NCBI GenBank assembly: GCA_027422505.1
Contig: JAPQWV010000490.1
Span: 62,001 to 126,000 of the forward strand
Source of the DNA: Craterostigma plantagineum
Lineage: Eukaryota; Streptophyta; Magnoliopsida; Lamiales; Linderniaceae
DNA length: 64,000 bases
Direction: 5' to 3'
Positions 12,942 through 24,191 of this stretch are shown one piece after another. Position 1 is the stretch's first letter, and each line of letters begins with the position of its first letter. The notes beneath the pieces were generated by a model. That model saw only the letters and a program-made list of their open reading frames with translations, was not told the origin of the DNA and ran no database searches. Position numbers and translations under genes: made by a program.

Positions 12942-13039
12942 AGAAGCCACATGGGAACGTGAGGGTGATATGAGAGTTCGTTATCCGAGTTATTCCAGTT
13001 GGCGTAATTTTGGGGATGAAATTCTTTTAAGGGGGAGAA
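12942..13039 (+). pseudogene. C-terminal tail of a plus-strand gypsy pol with polypurine tract
   Basis: A short coding remnant reads EATWEREGDMRVRYPSY, the typical end of the Tekay-type chromodomain tail. It is followed by the purine tract TTAAGGGGGAGAA at 13,027-13,039 and the LTR start. Everything upstream has been lost or displaced by the LTR ending at 12,941. Confidence 0.85.
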
Positions 13040-13972
13040 TGTAATACCCGTAAATGTTAATGCGGGATTTTGATGTAATTAAATAGGTAATCTTACGAAT
13101 TAAGAAGTTTGATAAGAAAAATGTTGCGGGACCAAAATATAAGTTCTACTCATCCCAAAAATATTTCGAATTTTAACCAAAATATCTAAAAATAATCTAA
13201 AGATTTAGGATGACTATGTTAAATAAAATAAACAATATAGGAACTTATAATGTTGGGCTATTTAATATATATCATTAGGCCCAAGTTGGTAAAGATAAAC
13301 ATTGAGAAGTAAGTTGCTTAGTTTGCGGAAAGAAGAAGAACGACGAAAAACAAGACTAGGAGAGAGAGCTTTAAGAAGTTTAGACCTTTAAACGAATTCA
13401 AAGAAAACGAGGTGAAGGAGGTCAAGATTCGATTATGGTTATGTTTATTTTCTTGTGATTAATATATATATATATATATATATTATATTATATTATATAT
13501 CTTGTTATGGTTTTACCTTATCTTGTTGTGGTTTTACCTTAACGTAATTATAGGTTGATAATTTGAAAGCCATATATTCGAAATAAGCTATAAGTCTTGA
13601 ATCTTGGGATAGTTAGCCCATCTCTGATGGTATATATATACATATATGTATGCCAATATTTGTGACTAGTTAAGGGTACCAAAAGATTTCACAAGTTAAT
13701 AGGTTTAGAAAACACTAACTCTTTAAGAATCAATTCATTCTAACTGTTAGTATGATGAATTCTGATAAAATTCGATATGTATAGTGTTCTTGAGAATTTA
13801 ATATTTACTATGCTAGAAACGTAACATTTGGGGTGTACGGTTTTCTGGGTTAGACAGTCTTTGAAACTGATTCTGATAATATATGAATTTCAGTACATTA
13901 GAGTTTCTGAAGGAATCGGACGATTCTATGTCCATGTGAGTATCGTTCGAAACTAGACTTCAATGTATAACC

Positions 13973-14690
13973 AATCAGCCGATTTAATAATTTAGTGGAA
14001 CTCGGCGATTTGGGCTTGAAGACACTTCGAATCGAGTGACTTGAAAATCATGCAATCGAGCGATTCGTGAGGAGTTGCCCAACTCGGCGAAACTGGAGCT
14101 TGATTTTAACTAATCGGCCGAATGGATTAAGGCTTGAATTCGGATGATTTACCTTAGTGTGAGGATCGAGCGATTTAGTTGGTATAACCCTAGTGAAAAT
14201 CGGGCAATTTGAAGTATGTAAAACACACGGCAAAAACGGATCACAAATCATATTCAATCGAGTAACTCAAATGTTATAGAATGGAGCGATTCAGGTAGCT
14301 AGAACTCGGCGATTTCAGCTTATTCAATGCCTCAAATCGGGCGAAATAAGGGATCGGGCAAAATGACATGGAGGCCATGCAAATCAGGTGAATTGAGGTC
14401 CAAATAATCGGACGATAGAAGGTGCTCTACAAATTTCAATTGGGCGATTTAATACTAACCAAGGCAATCGGCGAAACTAGGGATCGAATGGGACAAATCG
14501 GACGATCGAAACTTAGGACTACCAAGGATCAGGCGATTGAAATGACTAGGCGAAACTAAATTGTGAGGCGAAACTAAATTGTGATGCATGACAAAATCTG
14601 GCGATCCTAGTTTTGACTGAATGTTATACTAATGTTGACCCGACTTTGACTAATAACGGAATAAACGTTCGGGCGACTTAGGTTATACCA
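13973..14690. repeat. Array of about 23 TCGGGCGATT-like motifs
   Basis: A degenerate motif with consensus AATCGGGCGATT (variants with GAGCGATT, GGCGAAAC, GGACGAT) recurs roughly every 30 bp over about 700 bp. The core is two TCG/CGA half-sites around a short spacer, so it is palindromic. The sequence between copies varies. It fills the LTR position that in the related LTR at 55,336 holds a different motif. Confidence 0.85.
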
Positions 14691-14837
14691 AACCTAGAAT
14701 ATTTTAATCATTTATAGTATAAGTATTTAGACTGAACAGGGCAAGGTTAGTATTGATACTAATAATATTTATATATTCAGAGATCCAAGATTTAGGAAAT
14801 CCACCAGACACCGTGACCGACTACATCGGGAGGACAG

Positions 14838-14857
14838 GTAGGTGAACATTCATCTAC
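14838..14857 (+). promoter_or_regulatory. Conserved LTR hairpin with splice-donor-like start
   Basis: GTAGGTGAA and TTCATCTAC form the arms of a short hairpin, preceded by CAG, so CAG|GTAGGTG resembles a 5' splice site. Counterparts are at 11,558-11,580 and 56,298-56,318 (minus strand) and 19,052-19,072 (plus strand), with looser ones at 40,316-40,332 and 40,373-40,391. Its role is unknown. Confidence 0.55.
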
Positions 14858-15205
14858 AATGCGTAAACACGTATCTGATACTTATGTGTTTCTATGTAAC
14901 TAAATGATTTACGTGTTTATGTGTTTTACGTATGTCTCACGTGGAAGCATGTTTTCATGTATCATCATGTTTATATGGATAGCATATGCATATCATATCA
15001 CATGGGAAAGATACTCGAACCGTATTGAGACGGTAGTACTTTGACGTACCGGTGAGCGGGGTAGTTTGAGATTGTTATGATTTTGTGACTCGTTGAGGAG
15101 TCGTGGTTGGTACTCGTATGACACCTGACGGCAGACAGGCGTGATGGATTTGTCTACTCGGGCGCGAACGTCCTTAGGTGCAAAACCGTCATGAACGTCC
15201 AGATT

Positions 15206-16660
15206 TTTAGGCTCGAACTAATTTGCACACATTAAGAACATCTTCTTGCAATGAAAAACCATTGGGTTGTTCCACTCCATCCTTGAGATATTTGTTTAGG
15301 AACTAGATTTTCACATCCGTCTGCTAGACCTCACACTTATAGTGTGCGCTATCGCAAGTATGGTTATAATCGATTTCATCATTGCATCTCGTGAAAGGTT
15401 TTCCTCACAGACAATGCCCTAAGTTTGACTGAAAACCCTTTACTACGAGCCTAGCTCCGTATGTCTCAACCAGTTTGTTTGTGCATAGGAATCATTTAAT
15501 CTTGCATAGCCTTAAGCCATCTCAATCTTTATCCCTCATTGTCTGGTCATAGCCCATAGGTAGTGGGATCGTCTCCAACGGTCCCTTCCAACGCAGCAAG
15601 CTCGTGCTCGATGTTGACCATCCCGTATCTATCAGGCTGGCGAGATACTCTACCCGACCTGCGCAACTCAGGTTGCGTCTCGAACTGCTCTACGGTGTCT
15701 TCCAACACTGGAGTCTGTGAAAGGCTTCTGACGACTCTCCAAGAGTTACTTTGCGACCCACTCCACCTTCTCGATCGAACTCTTCTTCGAGAAAGTGAGC
15801 CTGAAGGGATACAACAATTCTCTTATCGTTGTGGAAGTAAAAATGATATCCCATGGAATCCTCAGGATACCCGACAAAATGTCCTTTCACAGCCTTCGAT
15901 TCCAGTTTATCTGTCTTGAGCGTTTTCACGAATGCGGGGCAACCGCAAATTCTAATGTGATTCTAGCTCGGTTTTCGTCCTGTCCATATCTAATACGGAA
16001 TACGATCGACATACTTTGTAGGACATCTTTTCAGAATGTGTGCAGGTCATGACCCCATAACGATATGGGCATGTCTGTATGGCTCAGCATAGATCGAACA
16101 TTATCCAGCGGAGTTTGATTTCTGCATTCGACACACTATTCAACTACGGTGTTCTGGGCGGTGTCATCTGTGAAATGATCCCATTCTCTCTTAAGAACTC
16201 ATCAAACTCGAGGCTCTTGTGCTCGCCGCCTCGATCTGTACTAGCGGCTTCAATGCTCTTTCCAGTCTGATTTTTCACCAAAGCCTTGTACTCTTTGAAC
16301 CATTGCCGAAGCGAGAGTAATCATCAGTGAAGGTAACGAAATAATGGAGCTTACCGCAAGCCGCTACCCCAAACGGTCCGCAAACATTCGTCTGGATCAA
16401 ACCGAGACATTCAGCGGCTCTCGTGAAAGGCCCTGTGAAGGGTGACTTGGTCATTTTTCCCAAAGATACAAGATTCGCAAGTCGGATAGGGATCAGACCC
16501 CAGCGTCTCTATAACGCCGGTTTCCTTGAACTCGAGAATCTTCTGTTCTCCAGCGTGACCGAGTCGAAGATGCCACAGCAGTCTCGAGTTCGACTCCAAT
16601 TTTCGTTTGTTGGTGATTGTATTCATAGTTTTTGTTTTATCTTCGACATTTAGATAATAC
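15206..16660 (-). pseudogene. Decayed copia pol: GAG-pre-integrase, integrase and RT remnants
   Basis: Minus-strand copia coding remnant. Reading leftward from 16,626: the GAG-pre-integrase domain (LLWHLRLGHAG, then CESCIFGK), an integrase start (VCGPFGVAA, FTDDYSRF near 16,330), and the integrase C-terminus (LESKAVKGHFVGYPEDSMGY near 15,880). Past 15,690 only scattered RT residues can be recognised, ending near 15,205 where the gypsy LTR starts. Stops and shifts are frequent. The wording of the integrase C-terminus and the long LTR upstream suggest an Angela-like lineage, with low certainty. RNase H and the 3' LTR are absent here. Confidence 0.85.
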
Positions 16661-17716
16661 GATCCATTCAGTAAACTTGCACTTCCAACGCAATTATTTC
16701 CAAAATAAAAAGTGCATATATTATTACTAAAATGGAACTCAGGGCACTCTCATTCACCCAATTCCCTCGAGCAAAGGATTCAAATTGGACTTCTAAGTAG
16801 TAGGAAAGGTTATAACCGTTTCCTCTCAAAACGGGAATAGAAAATATATTCTTAAGCCCCTTTGGCGAAGCTAATCAATCGAAAAGCAGTTAACTATGTC
16901 TAGTAGATAAAATGAGAGTTCTTGATCCAATGTGGATCGCCGGTACACTATGTCAGCTTCCTACATTGATCATAATCTCTCGGGCCAAGCCTATTAAAAG
17001 GCCCGTTAAGGCTTTGAGCGTGAAACCCTAACGCAGCTATCGTGATTCAAATCGCTCAGTCGTCAAAATACGCCGGAGAGCCACGACGGCAAGGCCGCTG
17101 GCGGGCAGCCCCGGGTGGAGCTGGGACAGCCGTGCCGCCTGCGATGACAAGCCGTGCGCAATGCATGCGTGTTCAGCTCGCGGAAGAAAACTGCCGCGAG
17201 TCCTTCATCGACTCAGACTTTCCGTGCCGGAGTCGCAGCCTCACCGGGAGAGATCACCGCCGTAGCATTCCTGCCGAGCCGGAGTCACCGCGGTTGCTTG
17301 CACAGCGGCACCGTGCGCACCATCGAGTCTGCAGCCAAAGCCGCAGACTTTCTCTGCCGTGCCGCCATACCTTGCGGCGGCGCTGCCCCCTGTCGGTGCC
17401 GAAGCCACCATGGCTGGCGTCAGTCCTGGAGTTCGAGGTGGATCGGGCCTGCTTGAAGCATCCCGATACCACGGCTGCAGTGCTACTGTAGCGCACGTAG
17501 CCCGCGCGCAATGCTCGGCTGCACGGGTCCCACCGCCGCGCGGATCCCTGTCCGGTCCATGGTTCCTCGTATGTCCTTACCGTACCAGTTGGTGGCTGTG
17601 GGTTGGAAAACAACGCATCGGGCATCCCAACAACGATCGAACCGCGTCGGCATTTCGATCGTCTCCACGTGCCTCGTTTCAATTCAAACACGTATGATTC
17701 CGATCACGAGCGCGCA
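16661..17716 (-). other. Copia leader region with GC-rich insert of unknown origin
   Basis: Lies between the 5' LTR/primer site (17,717 onward) and the GAG-pre-integrase, where gag and protease should be. No gag is recognisable. Positions 17,060-17,660 are strikingly GC-rich compared with the surrounding DNA and have open frames on both strands, none of which I recognise. It may be a captured host fragment or a family-specific leader. The part at 16,661-17,040 is AT-rich and featureless. Confidence 0.5.
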
Positions 17717-17727
17717 CTCTGATGCCA
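17717..17727 (-). other. tRNA primer-binding site of the decayed copia
   Basis: The complement of TGGCATCAGAG lies one base before the LTR at 17,729. It differs by one base from the tRNA-iMet site TGGTATCAGAG. Confidence 0.7.
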
Positions 17728-17728
17728 C

Positions 17729-18662
17729 TGTTGGATTACCTCGGTGTCTCTCAGAGACGCCAGTCCCCTAGGTACGGTGCGGAACAAAAATTTTTCAGGT
17801 TCCCCGATTGCCCTTGTTACTCGGATCAGAATAGTAATACATAGACACGTAATAGGGCGGGTCAAAGCCGTAGAGAATTACCAGTTGAAGCGAGTGGCAA
17901 CTCCTCGTCCTTTTCTTCAAGACTTTGTCGATGGTGGTGGATGGAACTAGATCGTCAGGCCGACCTCGCAGTGTGCCACATAATCAATTCTCTAAAGATG
18001 GCTAGAAAAGTGTGTGCGTTCGGTGTGTGTTTTTGTGCCTTGTCATGGACAAAAATTCAGCTCACATGGAGCACAAAATTTTTCTAAAAAAATATGAAAT
18101 AGGGTTGCCCTATTCAGCTCAAGATATGATTTTTGAATTTTCCTCCTTAAGTGGAGAGATTCTTTCGCCATATCTTACTCTCATTTGAATTCCAAATCCA
18201 AACTTAAGGAGACTTGCTATTATTAGAAAATCAACTTAAATATCAAGTTAAACTAAGTATCTTTAAATATGATATAAAATTCAAAACTTAATCCCATTAA
18301 TATTGAAATATTTAATATTTCAAATATATTATTTCCATATTTTATATTTAATTTTCAAATTTCCAAGGTATAATTCGAAAATCCGCTTAGGGTTAGATTC
18401 AAATTCTACGCTCAGGCCTTTTAAGCACTTGGCCAAGTCCAAGTCTAAAGTTAGTTTCATACGAAGTCCGACTTCCGTCCATTAAACGGCCCAAGGCCCA
18501 CTAAGGCGCAGCCCAATGGCCCAAAACACTTTCTCTCCTTATAAGTACATGTTGATGATCCTTTTTAAGCCCCACTCTCTAGGTTCAACTAAATCCGCAA
18601 GGGAGGAATCCAAGTGTCCGTTAGTTACCTAGCCCATCCCGTAGTGCCGGACCATAACCCGA
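17729..18662 (-). repeat. 5' LTR of the decayed copia (right end truncated)
   Basis: Starts TGTTGGATTACC beside the primer site. It is closely similar over more than 900 bp to 36,151-37,140, including shared blocks such as GGTACGGTGC, AATAGGGCGGGTCAA and GACCTCGCAGTGT. The match stops near 18,663, where gypsy LTR sequence starts, so the LTR is cut. The copy at 36 kb continues about 750 bp further. Confidence 0.85.
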
Positions 18663-20113
18663 TTCACTTGTAGACACATGTCGACATCTATCTTAAAGCT
18701 TTATATAAGTTCAATGTCGAGATTTACATCAGGCATATCGAGATCTATTTGGAAAATGTCGAGACCCTGTTCCACCACTAGGCTCGAGATTATAGCTCAT
18801 ACAGAGATTCATTTTCGAAACATGTCGAAATTCATCATGCCGAGATTTATGTTAATAGTATTTCTTAGTATAGGTTAAGTTCTAAATTTTAGGGTGTCGA
18901 AATTAAAGTCGAAACTAGGGTTTTTAAACGAAGCCAATTTCGTGAAACCATAATTAGACTAACAAACCCTAATTTTATATGCTTCTATATTTAGGGTTTG
19001 AAGGTTAGGAACATACCGTACGATAAGATTAAATAAGCTAAGAGACACCAGGTAAGTGGGAATTTCAACTACAACACATAAAGTGTTTGTACTAACATGA
19101 ATTACGTGGCTATCTGTTTATATGAGATTATGTGAATTATTTGCTATATATGATGATATAGCATGCATTTTAGTATTGTTTACATGAGCATGAACACATG
19201 CATACACGGCATGCACGGGAATTGTGAGATGAGAGTATGCATGGTATAATGTCGCTTGAAAGCGATGGATATTTGCCGATATAGGCATCTGATGTCGACT
19301 CACAGTTGAGTCTGGACTGCTTCTATGACACCATGACGACCCGGTACGTCGTCGGATATATTTTTATTATTTGGGCAGAATGCCCTGAATTGTGGTAGGT
19401 GCGACCTGGAGGAGGCGATTCGAGGATCGCAGCGACACCGGGGGTATCTCTGGTGTTGGCGACCCCGAAGTGGGCTACCAGCATGAGCGTCCGCGGAACA
19501 GCAAGTACCCATTGGGCCGAATGGCGGGCCGTCATGCATCCCAATGCGAATTGGGCCGAAATGCGTGACTGGTATTTTATGGTTCGTCACCCTTTGTGGA
19601 TTGCTGGACCAATTGTCCTTATTGGATTTGAGCTCTGAAAATGGTGCATAGTAAGTCAGTCGAGGGCCCTGAGAGATATGAGATTTAGTTTGATCCTATT
19701 AGGGTCTGAATGCATTGGCGCGGATGCCTTTGCAAATGAGACACGTGCACGGCATGCATTATTCCTACTTACTGAGGTTTATGGCTCATCCCAGGTTTTA
19801 TGTGTTGTAGGTACGCGCGACCATGGTACGTGATCACTTATGACGGCAAGGCTATCTTTTGAAGCTTCCAGTGACTTTTGAGGGTGGTGTGTACATGAAT
19901 GCGACCCGTGGGGCAGGGGATAGGGTTTCTTTTGTTGGAATTATGAAACCACCCTGTGTAAATAGGTTGGGAGCGACATTTTGACTTGTACAGAACGAAT
20001 TCCTTTATATAAAAGGAAAATTTTACCCACGTTTTCGCATATTATTTATTTTATATTGACATTAGCCACGTACGTTAGCGTTAGAATTGATAGGTAGATG
20101 GCGGGGCGCCACA
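18663..20113 (+). repeat. Gypsy LTR remnant (plus strand) carrying an ATGTCGAGAT array
   Basis: Its right edge GGCGGGGCGCCACA matches the end type of the other gypsy LTRs (GGGACGCCA). It holds the conserved hairpin at 19,052-19,072 and, before it, a TGTCGA motif array (18,678-18,925). Three ATTGGGCCGAA-type repeats lie near 19,507-19,565. The LTR start is missing. Confidence 0.7.
18678..18925. repeat. Short array of about nine ATGTCGAGAT-like motifs
   Basis: Copies such as ATGTCGACAT, ATGTCGAGATT, ATATCGAGATC and ATGTCGAAATT recur about every 28 bp. The motif is the same as in the LTRs at 56,575-57,056 and from 63,650 onward. Confidence 0.75.
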
Positions 20114-20266
20114 GACTACCCCATTAGTTCTTGCATCGACAATATTGATGGACGAGATTGATTTCATATGCGACACTTTGGTTATAGCTATATTCGGTAC
20201 GATATTTAGTATACGACGAAGGGTGCTTATTGGATAAATACAACGTCTTATAGTCCAGTGGGAGAT
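20114..20266 (+). other. 3' end of a plus-strand copia, polypurine tract included
   Basis: A short stretch before the LTR at 20,267 ends in the purine-rich tract CCAGTGGGAGA. The remainder has no clear coding match and may be decayed pol tail or 3' UTR. Confidence 0.45.
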
Positions 20267-20619
20267 TGTTAGGTTGGGACTATTCGACTATGTATTTCTA
20301 GCACGATTAACGTTCGAGCATGTAGATGTACATGTATTGTGGTATTAGTCGTATGCCAAATACTGTCATTAAGTTATCAGGACCAATTCGGTGATCAATT
20401 AAATTTAAGGGGGTCTGTCGCAATTAAAAGATGTGTTGGGTTAATTAATATTTGTGTAGAATTCCTGGGGGCTGGAACGTAAATATTGGTGGGCTTATTA
20501 AGGGGCCAGCCCATTTTGACATCTATATATATGGGTGTGGTCCCTAAGTACTGTACAACGAAACATACGGCCGTCGCTCATGTAAAACCCTAGCGATTGC
20601 CGTCTAAAGATATTTGGGG
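20267..20619 (+). repeat. Copia LTR, left part, interrupted by a nested copia
   Basis: Begins TGTTAGGTTGGG after a purine tract. It is interrupted at 20,620 by the minus-strand copia and resumes at 25,506-25,693, ending GGATCCCAACA. The ends TGTTAGG and CCCAACA suit one LTR of about 540 bp. The TGGGG target duplication belongs to the inserted element. Confidence 0.8.
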
Positions 20620-20869
20620 TGTTGGAAAACTCACGCAAATAGCGAGCACGATCTTGTTTTGGTGCTGCTGAAATCTGTAGCGTTTTCTGTAGTCTTTGCA
20701 TTGCTTAAATAGAAGTTTACATGTAAACTAATAAATGCCTACAGGCCAAAAATTTAGCCTAGACTAATAAGGAAAACACAATCACCTCCTAAGTTAAGTA
20801 TATTCTCCTAAACTAAGCCAAAGCTAATTAAGGAAAGTGAATCACAAGGATTATTCCTACAATCTCCTC

Positions 20870-23800
20870 CTAAGCCTTGTGTCCATCGTTGATGTCGATC
20901 AGGCCGATCTTACCCCGTAGCTCATGAAACTTGGTCCTTACAAGCGGCTTCGTCAGAATGTCGCCCAGCTGATCATCGCTTCTGATGAACTCTACATCAA
21001 TCAAGCCTTCTTTTGCAGCCTCCCGGATGAAGTGATATTTCACTCGAATGTGCTTACTCTGTCCGTGGAGTACTGGATTCTTGATCAAAGCAATGGCAGA
21101 CTTATTATCCACCCTCAACATTGGAGCTGTTGCTGCTGTTCCCTGCACCTCAGACAACACGCGAGCGAGCCACAATGCTTGACAAGCAGCGTTAGCAGCT
21201 GCTATATCTATATACTCCGCCTCACAGCTGGATTGAGCCACCGCCTTCTGCTTCATGGATTGCCAGGTGATCGGGCTCCCGCTGAGGAAGAAAATCACGC
21301 CAGTTGTGCTTTTACTTGCGTCAACATCCCCGACGTAATCACAGTCGCTGAAGTCTGTCAGATGAGGCTCTCATTCTCCTTCTTGCCGAACCAGAGTCCC
21401 CAATCTTGGGTCCCAGCCACATACTGCAGGATGCACTTCACAGCTGCGAGGTGATCCTCACGTGGATCCTTCAGGAACCAACTCACATAGCCAACCGCAA
21501 ACGCTAGATCGGGGCGAGTGTTGACCAAGTACCTCAAGCTCCCAACGACGCTCCTGTATGCCTTCCATCGACTGGCGACTCTGTGCTGAGCTTGCTTAAC
21601 TTCAGGCGCGGTTCCATGGGCACGTGACATGGGTTACGCCCTGCCATGCCGCTATTCTCCAGGATCTTGCCGACGTAGATGCCCTGGCTCAGCGAGATCC
21701 CCCTCGCACCCTGTTTCACTTCAATGCCGATGTAGTAGTGAAGTAGGCCGAGGTCACTCATCTTGAATGCGGCCGCCATCTCCTCCTTGAATGACTTGAT
21801 GCGCCGCCGTTCGAGCAGGTGATCACGAGGTCATCGACATAGACGTCTATCACAAGCTGCTTGCCGTTGTTTTGCCTGATGTGGATGGCTTGTTCCGACG
21901 TGCTCTTCCTGAAGCCGAACAACAACAACATGCTGTCCAGCTTCGCGTTCCACGCGCGCGGCACTTGATGCAGCCCGTACAGTGCCTTACAGAGCTTGAG
22001 CACCTTGTGCTCCTTGCCGATGATGACAAACCCCGGCGGCTGCTCGCCGTAGACCTCCTCCTCTAGGTCTCCGTTCAAGAACGCCGACTTGACGTCCATG
22101 TGGTGCACCTTCCATCCTTCGTGCGTCATGCGGGCGATGATCAGGCACACCGAGTCCAACCGCGCCACCGACGCGAACACTTCGTCGTAGTCGATGCCGT
22201 GCCGCTGTGCGTAACCCTTCACCACGAGGCGCGCCTTATGCTTGGACACGGCCCCGTGCTTGTCCCTCTTCACCTTGAAGACCCACTTCAAACCGATCGC
22301 CCGACGGCCCGACGGGAGGTCGGCGAGAGACCACGTCCGATTGTCCTCAATCGAGTCCATCTCCTCCATTATCGCCTTCCTCCAGCTGGGACTGCGTTCC
22401 GGATCAGCGAATGAAGCAGGTTGGTCAGAGCTCATGGCGTGGAGCTCCTCCGCCACCAGTGCTCGTGGCAAGAACCCACACGGCGAAGTCGGCCCAATGA
22501 TATTATCGATTCTCCGAAATCGGAGGGGAGCGTCTTCGTCGTGGTCGGCGTCTAGGTGATCGCCGGTCTCGCTTGGCGGTGAGGCGAACTCCACCTCCTT
22601 TGCCCCGCCAAATCCCGCAGGTATAGCACCTCCACCACCATGAGGCGATGTCGGCGGCGTCAGCTTGCCCTCCTGAGTTGCAATTCCAGGTGCCTCCTCA
22701 GTGCCCTCAGCCACCGGAGATCCCTGGTTCACGATGGAGTACTCCACCGTGAACACGTCGTCGCCGCCTTTTGACTTGCCATCGACCATTACAAAACCCC
22801 AATCCCACTGGGCTCCCTCGTCAAACACCACATCGCGCATCACGTGGACACGTTTCTTGATATGGTTGTATGCACGGTACGCCTTGGAGCCGCGCTCGTA
22901 GCCGATGAAGATCATCTTACGGCCATGATCCTCGAGCTTCTTTAGATGCGGCATTGTGTTCCGGACGTAGACGATGCAACCGAACGTCCTCAGGTGTTGC
23001 ACTGCCAGTTTCTTCCCATGCCACGCTTCGAATGGCATCATTCCGTCCATGCTCTTCGTCGGGCACCGCAGTGGTCACGGCCTCGCCCAGAACCACCCCG
23101 GCAGCCCTTTCGCCTTGAGCATACTCATCGCTATCGCCACCACCGTCCCATTCCGTCGCTCGACCACGCCGTTCTGTTGTGGGCTGTATGGTGCGTGTGT
23201 TGGCGATGTATGCTTTCTCCCATGCAGTACTCCGCAAACTCGATCGAGGTGAACTCTCCACCAAGATCGGTTCGGAGCGCCCCCAGCTTCAGCCCGGACT
23301 CCCCCTCTGCCCGTGCTTGGAGTTCCTTGATGGCAGCCGCAAAACGATCCTTTGAAGGGATCGCGGCTACCCACATGTATCGGCTGAGGTCGTCGACGAG
23401 CAACAAGAAGTACTTCTTGCCACTAGGGGTCGTTGGCGTGATCGGCCCGCACAGATCGCCATGCACAAGCTCAAGTCGCTGCTTCGTGCGGTACTCTGCT
23501 TTCGTCAGAAATGGGGTGCACCTCTGCCTTCCAGCTAGGCATGCATCGCACAGCTGGTCCACCTGCCCGATCTCCGGTAAGGCGCGCACCAGCTCCTCCC
23601 GAGCTAGCTTCCGGAGCACGCCATGTTGACATGGCAAAAGCGATCATGCCAGTACCACGCCACCTCGTCGCAGCGCCCGTGCACCGCTAAGCACGTCGGC
23701 TGTGCTATCTTGATCCAGAGCAGGTACAGGCGGTTCGCCTTGCGCGTCACCGTTGCCAGCAGTTGACCGCCGAGCTCTCGAATCCGCATCATGCCAGCAT

Positions 23801-24130
23801 CATTGTAGATCTTGAAACGGCCTTCGTCGAGCTGGCCCAGGCTCACGATGTTCGTCGTCAGCCGGGGAATGAAGTAGACCCCGACAAATGACGGAAGCTC
23901 CCTATTTTTGCACATGAAGACGACGTTGCCCCGCCCTTCAATCCGCGCCACCGAGTCATCACCGAAGCGCACGGTGCCGCGCACCGCCACGTCGAGCTTT
24001 GAGAAGGCAGACTTGGATCGGACATGTGATTGGTTGCCCCCGAGTCTCGGACCCACGTTTCTGCCTCCTGTTCATTTTCTTCGCCGAGCTGCGCAAACAC
24101 CTTCTCTTCGCGGATCTCGATCTGGCCCAC
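20870..24130 (-). pseudogene. Copia pol of the GC-rich element (PR-INT-RT-RNase H), broken
   Basis: Reading leftward: the protease site VRDSGATNHMSD near 24,045; the GAG-pre-integrase (CDACLAGRQR near 23,535); integrase (HGDLCGPI, VDDLSRYMW, TDLGGEF with Leu where Arg is usual). From 23,050 a 430-aa open frame covers the integrase end and RT (LKWVFKVKRDKHGA, MDVKSAFLNGDLEEEVY, YVDDLVI near 21,835). RNase H ends the frame (SSCEAEYI near 21,220, DNKSAIAL, LGDILTKPL) with a stop near 20,870. Shifts occur near 23,600, 23,130, 21,780, 21,540 and 21,330. Large domains remain readable, so decay is moderate. A complete protein cannot be made. Confidence 0.92.
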
Positions 24131-24191
24131 GGATGACGATTGCCCAGATACGCCCCCGCCATGCTGATGTGATGCTCCCAGCGGCGCCGGA

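Larger units (their letters stand above)
13040..15205 (+). repeat. Gypsy 3' LTR (plus strand) carrying a TCGGGCGATT array
   Basis: It begins TGTAATACCC directly after the polypurine tract. From about 14,745 to 15,200 it matches the LTR at 55,336-57,735 read in reverse, including ATATTCAGAG, GGGAGGACAGGTAGGTG and CACCTGACGGCAGA. The middle segment is unrelated: it holds the array at 13,973-14,690. AT dinucleotide runs lie near 13,460-13,500 and 13,627-13,650. The right end is cut near 15,205, where decayed copia sequence begins. Confidence 0.85.

Noticed and set aside
17042..17491. GC-rich open frame of about 149 codons (plus strand) and overlapping frames on the minus strand
   Set aside because: No recognisable domain. 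Long frames on both strands are expected in a GC-rich stretch that has few stop codons by composition.
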